From Bog-756 sp963699105 (GTDB lineage: Bacteria > Actinomycetota > Acidimicrobiia > Acidimicrobiales > RAAP-2), in NCBI GenBank assembly GCA_963699105.1, contig CAVOTI010000005.1, positions 744,001 to 808,000 of the forward strand: 64,000 bases of DNA, in the 5' to 3' direction. This document shows positions 60,274 through 64,000 of the stretch, in pieces. Position 1 is the first letter of the stretch, and the number at the start of each line of letters is the position of its first letter. A program made the translations under genes and the position numbers. The notes beneath the pieces were generated by a model. It saw only the letters and a list, made by a program, of their open reading frames with translations. It ran no database searches and was not told the DNA's origin.

Positions 60274-62838
60274 TCAGGTCACGTCGAAGATCGGCGAGGT
60301 GGCCGACCCACCGGGGGTGGTCACGGTGATCGGACCCGTCGTCGCACCCGAAGGCACGTCGACGGTGATCTTCTTGGCTGAGTCGGAGGTGACCGGCGCC
60401 CCGGCTCCCCCGGAGAAGACCACCGTGGCCCCGCCGAGATCGGTGCCCTTGATGGTCACCTTCTTACCCGGCAGTCCCGACCCCGGTGACACCCCGGTGA
60501 TCGTCGGCCCGTACTCGAAGGTGACCGGCAAGCTGGTGCCCGACGGGCCCGTCACCGTGACACCGACCGATCCGGTGCCCGACGGCGAATAGGCGATGAT
60601 CTTCGTGCCCGGCTTGTTGACGGTGAAGGCATTGGCCCCGTTGGCGCCGAACCGGACCTGGGTGGTTCCCGTCAAACCGCTACCGACCATCGTGACCTTG
60701 GTATTGCCGGCGGCCGGGCCGTAGGCGGGTTTCAGGCTGGTGATCGACGGAGGCACCGACCACGTGAAGGCAGCTGAGCCGCTGGCTCCATCGGTGGCCT
60801 TGGCCACGATCACCACGTCGGAGACCCCCGAGCTGGTCGCCGCTCCCGAGATCACCCCGGTGGCCGGGTCGATCGAGAGACCCTGGGGCAGCCCGAGGGC
60901 GCCGTAGCTCAGCGTCTGGCCCGGTGTGGTGTCGCTGGCGGTGAGCTGGAGGTCCACCGACTGTCCGAGGTAGGAGGTGTGAGGACCGGGGTTGGTGACG
61001 GCAATCCCGTCGGCCGTCCCGCCGAGGCACAGCTTGCCCGGGAGGGCGGCGTTCGGCGAGCCGAGACCGGTGGCCATGTCGTAGCCGGTGAGGGCCGGGT
61101 AGAGGCCACCGTTGGCGCCGGTGATGTCATTGTTGCCCGAGGTGATGTCGTTGAACGCCCTCGGATCCGAGCCGGCGATGGAGTAGAGCGTGGGATTGGC
61201 GAACCCGACCGTCTCACCGTCGCAGGCAGTGGAAGCGTTGGACAGGGCTATCAGGGCTGCCCACAACGGGGTGGCGAAGCTGGTGCCGCCCCAATCCTCC
61301 CAGCCCCCGTCGATGTAGAAGAGGAACGGGTACGGCCCGGCCAGGGCGGACACATCGGGCACCTCCCGACAGTACTGACCGGCCGATGCCCCACACGGGG
61401 AGCCCGACGAATCGGCGTTGACGACATCCGCCGAGGGAGCCGCATCGGCCTGGTAGTCGGGCATGGCCCAGTTCTCCGAGACGCCGCCGCCGCCGGCGCC
61501 GAAGCAGTCGGCCGATCCGTTGCACTGGAGTACACCGTCGTTCCACGCCGTCTCCGCCGGTGGCGTACCGGTTGACGTCCACTGGGTCCCCCCCACCCCG
61601 GTGGCGTAGGGCTGGGCGGCCGGGTCGTCGACGGCCAGGTTGTCATTCTCGTCGTGGGGTCCGAGGCAGTCCTCGGAGCCGGCGTCCCCGGCCGAGGCCA
61701 GGAATGTCTGCCCCTGGGCGGCGGCCTCCTCGAGGAGGATGTTCTCGGCCTGAGGAGTCGTGCCGTCGAACGGTTCACAGAGCCCCCACGAGATCGAGAT
61801 GACCTTGGCTGCGTCCTGCGAGACCGCCGAGTTCCAGTTGTCGATCCAGGCGGTGCTGGTGTTGGGCGACTGGTAGACCACGATGTTGGCATCAGGGGCC
61901 AGGCCCGAGACGTCCTCGATGTCGCCGTCGGCCTCACCGACCCCAGAATTGGGCGTGGGCCCCCCGTCGGTGTCGACGGTGGTGATCGAGGTGTGCAGCC
62001 CGTAACAGGACTCATAGGCGGAGATATCCGAGGCGCTGTACCCCTGGAACTCCAACAGGGCGACCGTCTGTCCGGAGCCGAGATCGCCGGAGTTGTACAG
62101 GGTGGAGAAGCCGTAGGCCGAGGCCAACTGATTGGCCGTGTAGGCATCGTCTACCTGGCCGTCGTTCACCGCCGTCTGGCACGGTTGGGGCCCGCTGGAC
62201 GCCCCGGCCGGATTTCCGGTCGGCTGCACCGGAGTGGAGGCAGCCCCGACGGCGGGACGGGTGGCGCCGGCCGGAGCCGGCACGTACAGGTCGTCCAGCC
62301 CCACCACCCCTTGCACGTAGGGGGCGGCGCTGTCGGCGATGAGGGGGGCGGCATCGTTGGCATAGGCGACCCGGCCGTCGCTCACCTGGTACTGCTGGAA
62401 ACCGGTCGAGAACGCCGCCGACAGCTGGGCGGCGGTCGCCCTGACCGGGAGGCTCAGGTGGTTCCCGCTGATCCTCCCGGGCCGCAGGCCGGCGGCCCGC
62501 AGCGCCTGCTCCACGGTGGTGATGGCTTGTTGAGTCGGACCGTAGGTGCCGGCGAACGCACCGGGAGGGAGGTAATGACGGTAGAGATCGGACCCCGGGG
62601 TGGAGACGGCCCGGGCGTAAGCGGCCAGTGCCGCCGGATCACGCGGTTGCAGCGACACGTCGACCCGGATCTCGGTGTTGTGGGGAAGCGGTGCCAGCTT
62701 CACCGCTCCCTGACCGGGCTGTGGCGCTCTGCCCACCCGCACCGGGTGCGACGTGGCGCCCGCCGGGCTGCCCGGCACGCTGGCCAACGCCGTGACCAGC
62801 AAACCGGCGGCCGCCACCCCACCGATCCGCGACCACAT
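60274..62838 (-). CDS. S53 family (sedolisin/pro-kumamolisin) serine peptidase with Ig-like domains
   Basis: An 854-residue secreted protease. After the signal peptide (GGVAAAGLLVTALASVPGSPAGAT) comes the Pro-kumamolisin propeptide (about 40-190). The catalytic domain has GEADGDIEDVSGLAPDAN (E302, D306), ASAGDAG (D385) and GGTSFATPLWAALI (S520), with the calcium site in FNDITSGNN. Then follow an Ig-like putative domain and two IPT/TIG domains (PSITSLKPAYGPAAGNTKVT and PTITGVSPGSGLPGKKVTIK). S53 enzymes are active at acid pH and mature autocatalytically. I chose the ATG at 62838 near the signal peptide; 62955 is possible. It converges on the cupin gene. Confidence 0.9.
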   Translation of the reverse strand: MWSRIGGVAAAGLLVTALASVPGSPAGATSHPVRVGRAPQPGQGAVKLAPLPHNTEIRVDVSLQPRDPAALAAYARAVSTPGSDLYRHYLPPGAFAGTYGPTQQAITTVEQALRAAGLRPGRISGNHLSLPVRATAAQLSAAFSTGFQQYQVSDGRVAYANDAAPLIADSAAPYVQGVVGLDDLYVPAPAGATRPAVGAASTPVQPTGNPAGASSGPQPCQTAVNDGQVDDAYTANQLASAYGFSTLYNSGDLGSGQTVALLEFQGYSASDISAYESCYGLHTSITTVDTDGGPTPNSGVGEADGDIEDVSGLAPDANIVVYQSPNTSTAWIDNWNSAVSQDAAKVISISWGLCEPFDGTTPQAENILLEEAAAQGQTFLASAGDAGSEDCLGPHDENDNLAVDDPAAQPYATGVGGTQWTSTGTPPAETAWNDGVLQCNGSADCFGAGGGGVSENWAMPDYQADAAPSADVVNADSSGSPCGASAGQYCREVPDVSALAGPYPFLFYIDGGWEDWGGTSFATPLWAALIALSNASTACDGETVGFANPTLYSIAGSDPRAFNDITSGNNDITGANGGLYPALTGYDMATGLGSPNAALPGKLCLGGTADGIAVTNPGPHTSYLGQSVDLQLTASDTTPGQTLSYGALGLPQGLSIDPATGVISGAATSSGVSDVVIVAKATDGASGSAAFTWSVPPSITSLKPAYGPAAGNTKVTMVGSGLTGTTQVRFGANGANAFTVNKPGTKIIAYSPSGTGSVGVTVTGPSGTSLPVTFEYGPTITGVSPGSGLPGKKVTIKGTDLGGATVVFSGGAGAPVTSDSAKKITVDVPSGATTGPITVTTPGGSATSPIFDVT

Positions 62839-63264
62839 TCCCGCCCCAGCCCTGGCTCTCGACAAATCGTCCTCACTCTCATCAGGAACAACGCAGCCTG
62901 TGCTCCGCCGGGTCCGGCTTGCGCCGAAGGATTCGAAAAGCGTCACGATCCGCAAAAAGCGGGCTTCAGCCCGCTCTAGCTATACAAACCGGAGCGGCCA
63001 TGTCAAGCGCCCGGCCGACGGCCGGGGAGTTCGTGCCCGAGATGGGTGACGAGCCCTTCACGCAGCGTGACGGCGATCCGGCCCTCGAGTGTGGACGGCT
63101 GTCCGTCGGAACATCAGTGCCTGATGCCCGTTCCTCCGGGGCGCCACCTCCCTGGCCCGGTGTCCCTTGCCCCCCGGCCCCGTTCCCCCCGTGCGCCCAG
63201 CCCCGTGCCCCGGCCGCCCCACGCTCCGCGCCCTGCGGCCCACCGTCTGTAACACTGCATCGCC
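62839..63264. other. Long intergenic region upstream of the S53 gene
   Basis: There are 426 bp without a convincing gene between the divergent S53 and TMEM175-like genes. It holds the minus-strand promoter-like TATAGC (62979-62984) and a hairpin followed by T5. The part 63120-63260 is a C-rich low-complexity stretch with no feature that I can name. Confidence 0.5.
62953..62975 (-). terminator. Intrinsic terminator-like hairpin in the S53 leader
   Basis: On the minus strand a perfect 8-bp hairpin, AGCGGGCT-GA-AGCCCGCT, runs directly into TTTTT. It lies 115 nt before the chosen start codon and just after a TATAGC box. It could be an attenuator for the protease gene or the end of an unseen upstream transcript. 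Confidence 0.55.
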
Positions 63265-63939
63265 ATGGATCCCCGGTCCTCTGCGGCTATAGACGCAGCC
63301 GAGCTTCCCGGAATCGAACGGCTCATGGCCCTCACTGACGGGGTGGTGGCCATCGCTCTCACCCTGCTGGTGCTCCAGCTCAAGGTGCCGCTGCAACATT
63401 CGATCGACCAGAATTCAGCACGTGAGTTGGCCCGGGCTCTGGCCGACGAGTCTTCGCAGTTCATCAGCTATCTGGTGTCCTTCTACGTGATCGCCGTCTT
63501 CTGGCTGGCCCACCATCGCGTCTACCGGCTGGTGCGGGGACATCGTGAGGGCCTGGCCTGGTGGAACTTCGCTTTTCTCTTCACCATCACCCTGTTCCCC
63601 TTCTCCAGCGCTCTGATGGGAACGTTCTCGGACAATCGGTTGGCGGTCTGCGAGTTCGCCGTCAACCTGCTGCTGGCCAGCCTGTCCACCTCGGTCGTCA
63701 TTGTGCTGGCCCGGCGCCTGGACCTCCTGAACGAGAAGGCCACGCCGGAGGCCGTCCGGATGATCGTGAACCGGGGGATGAGCAGCGCCGCCGTCATCGC
63801 CGTGTCGATCGTGGTGGCGGTGTTGGCGCCCCGCTACGCCCCCTTCGTCTGGATCCTTCTGGTCGTCACCCCCCGACTGTCCACCAAGATACCGAGCGTC
63901 GGTCGACCGGCCGTGGGGCCCGACGCCGACGGGCGGTGA
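63265..63939 (+). CDS. TMEM175-like potassium channel family protein
   Basis: A 224-residue membrane protein with about six helices. The N-terminal MALTDGVVAIALTLLVLQL matches the TMEM175 (DUF1211) pore helix, where FSDGVFAIALTLL is typical; here the F/S positions read L/T. The second conserved region, FWLAHHRVYRLV, is also present. Bacterial TMEM175 proteins are potassium channels built as tetramers of six-helix subunits. The start is an ATG, and the gene is divergent from the S53 protease. Confidence 0.82.
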   Translation: MDPRSSAAIDAAELPGIERLMALTDGVVAIALTLLVLQLKVPLQHSIDQNSARELARALADESSQFISYLVSFYVIAVFWLAHHRVYRLVRGHREGLAWWNFAFLFTITLFPFSSALMGTFSDNRLAVCEFAVNLLLASLSTSVVIVLARRLDLLNEKATPEAVRMIVNRGMSSAAVIAVSIVVAVLAPRYAPFVWILLVVTPRLSTKIPSVGRPAVGPDADGR

Positions 63940-64000
63940 CCGGGGGGCCTTGACCGGGAGGGTGGGGCAGGTGCGAGTGAACTAGGCCGGCTGGGGAGAC

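Noticed and set aside
62919..63338. Plus-strand frames in the S53/TMEM175 intergenic region
   Set aside because: The translations are Pro/Arg/Ser-rich, without start context or motifs, in a C-rich stretch.
1..64000. tRNA or rRNA genes and CRISPR arrays
   Set aside because: No T-loop-like GTTCGA context inside a cloverleaf, no rRNA-like stretch and no regularly spaced identical repeats were seen.

Overview
The window comes from a high-GC actinobacterium, most likely of the class Acidimicrobiia. This is inferred from gene content, not from a marker tree. Actinobacterial hallmarks are DUF3039, DUF3052, mycothiol-type DinB/maleylpyruvate isomerase proteins, an F420-type LLM oxidoreductase, MpaB/DUF2236, a GAP-family protein and a bioB-bsaP pair. 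Many genes start 6-8 nt after a TAnnnT box with no leader, which also fits this group. Two secreted acid-type proteases (G1 and S53) suggest an acidic habitat such as soil or peat. No tRNA, rRNA or CRISPR was recognised.

Layout. 0-2.5 kb: DrrAB-type ABC exporter with a divergent PadR regulator. 2.6-7 kb: IlvD/Edd dehydratase, SDR, TetR and cyclase-family hydrolase. 7-14.2 kb: a catabolic block (two N-acyl-D-amino-acid deacylase-like amidohydrolases, an amidohydrolase-2 protein, an SDR and an aldehyde dehydrogenase) in which every gene is broken by frameshifts. 14.2-22 kb: two more ABC exporter loci, one beside a TetR gene and one headed by a YtrA-type GntR gene, separated by a nitronate monooxygenase. 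22-34 kb: an LLM oxidoreductase, a quinone reductase-like MDR, a flippase-like membrane protein with a coupled lipoprotein, small zinc-ribbon and membrane proteins, several secreted or lipid-anchored proteins (two predicted propellers, a PI-PLC-like protein, a G1 peptidase), and threonine dehydratase. 34.5-38.5 kb: an MpaB-type protein and a tightly overlapping four-gene cassette whose last three genes each encode two YbjQ-like repeats. 38.5-42.4 kb: MarR-MFS efflux pair, a ribbon-helix-helix-like protein with tandem upstream repeats, and an intact IS30-family element. 42.4-51.3 kb: methionine metabolism (metX, metY, ahcY) enclosing a GH3 enzyme and a beta-helix protein. 51.3-64 kb: beta-oxidation-type genes, biotin synthase with its accessory protein, housekeeping genes (Maf, DusB, ABC-F), a cupin, a large S53 protease and a TMEM175-like channel.

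Themes. Many operons use ATGA or GTGA stop-start overlaps. Efflux loci sit next to four different one-component regulator families (PadR, TetR, GntR, MarR). Secreted degradative enzymes are abundant.

Caution. The frameshifts between about 7.7 and 14.5 kb, and single ones near 20.1 and 34.3 kb, almost all require the same correction (one surplus base), and the reading frames between them look well preserved. Sequence error is therefore more likely than true gene decay. These genes are listed as pseudogenes only because the sequence as given does not encode them intact.
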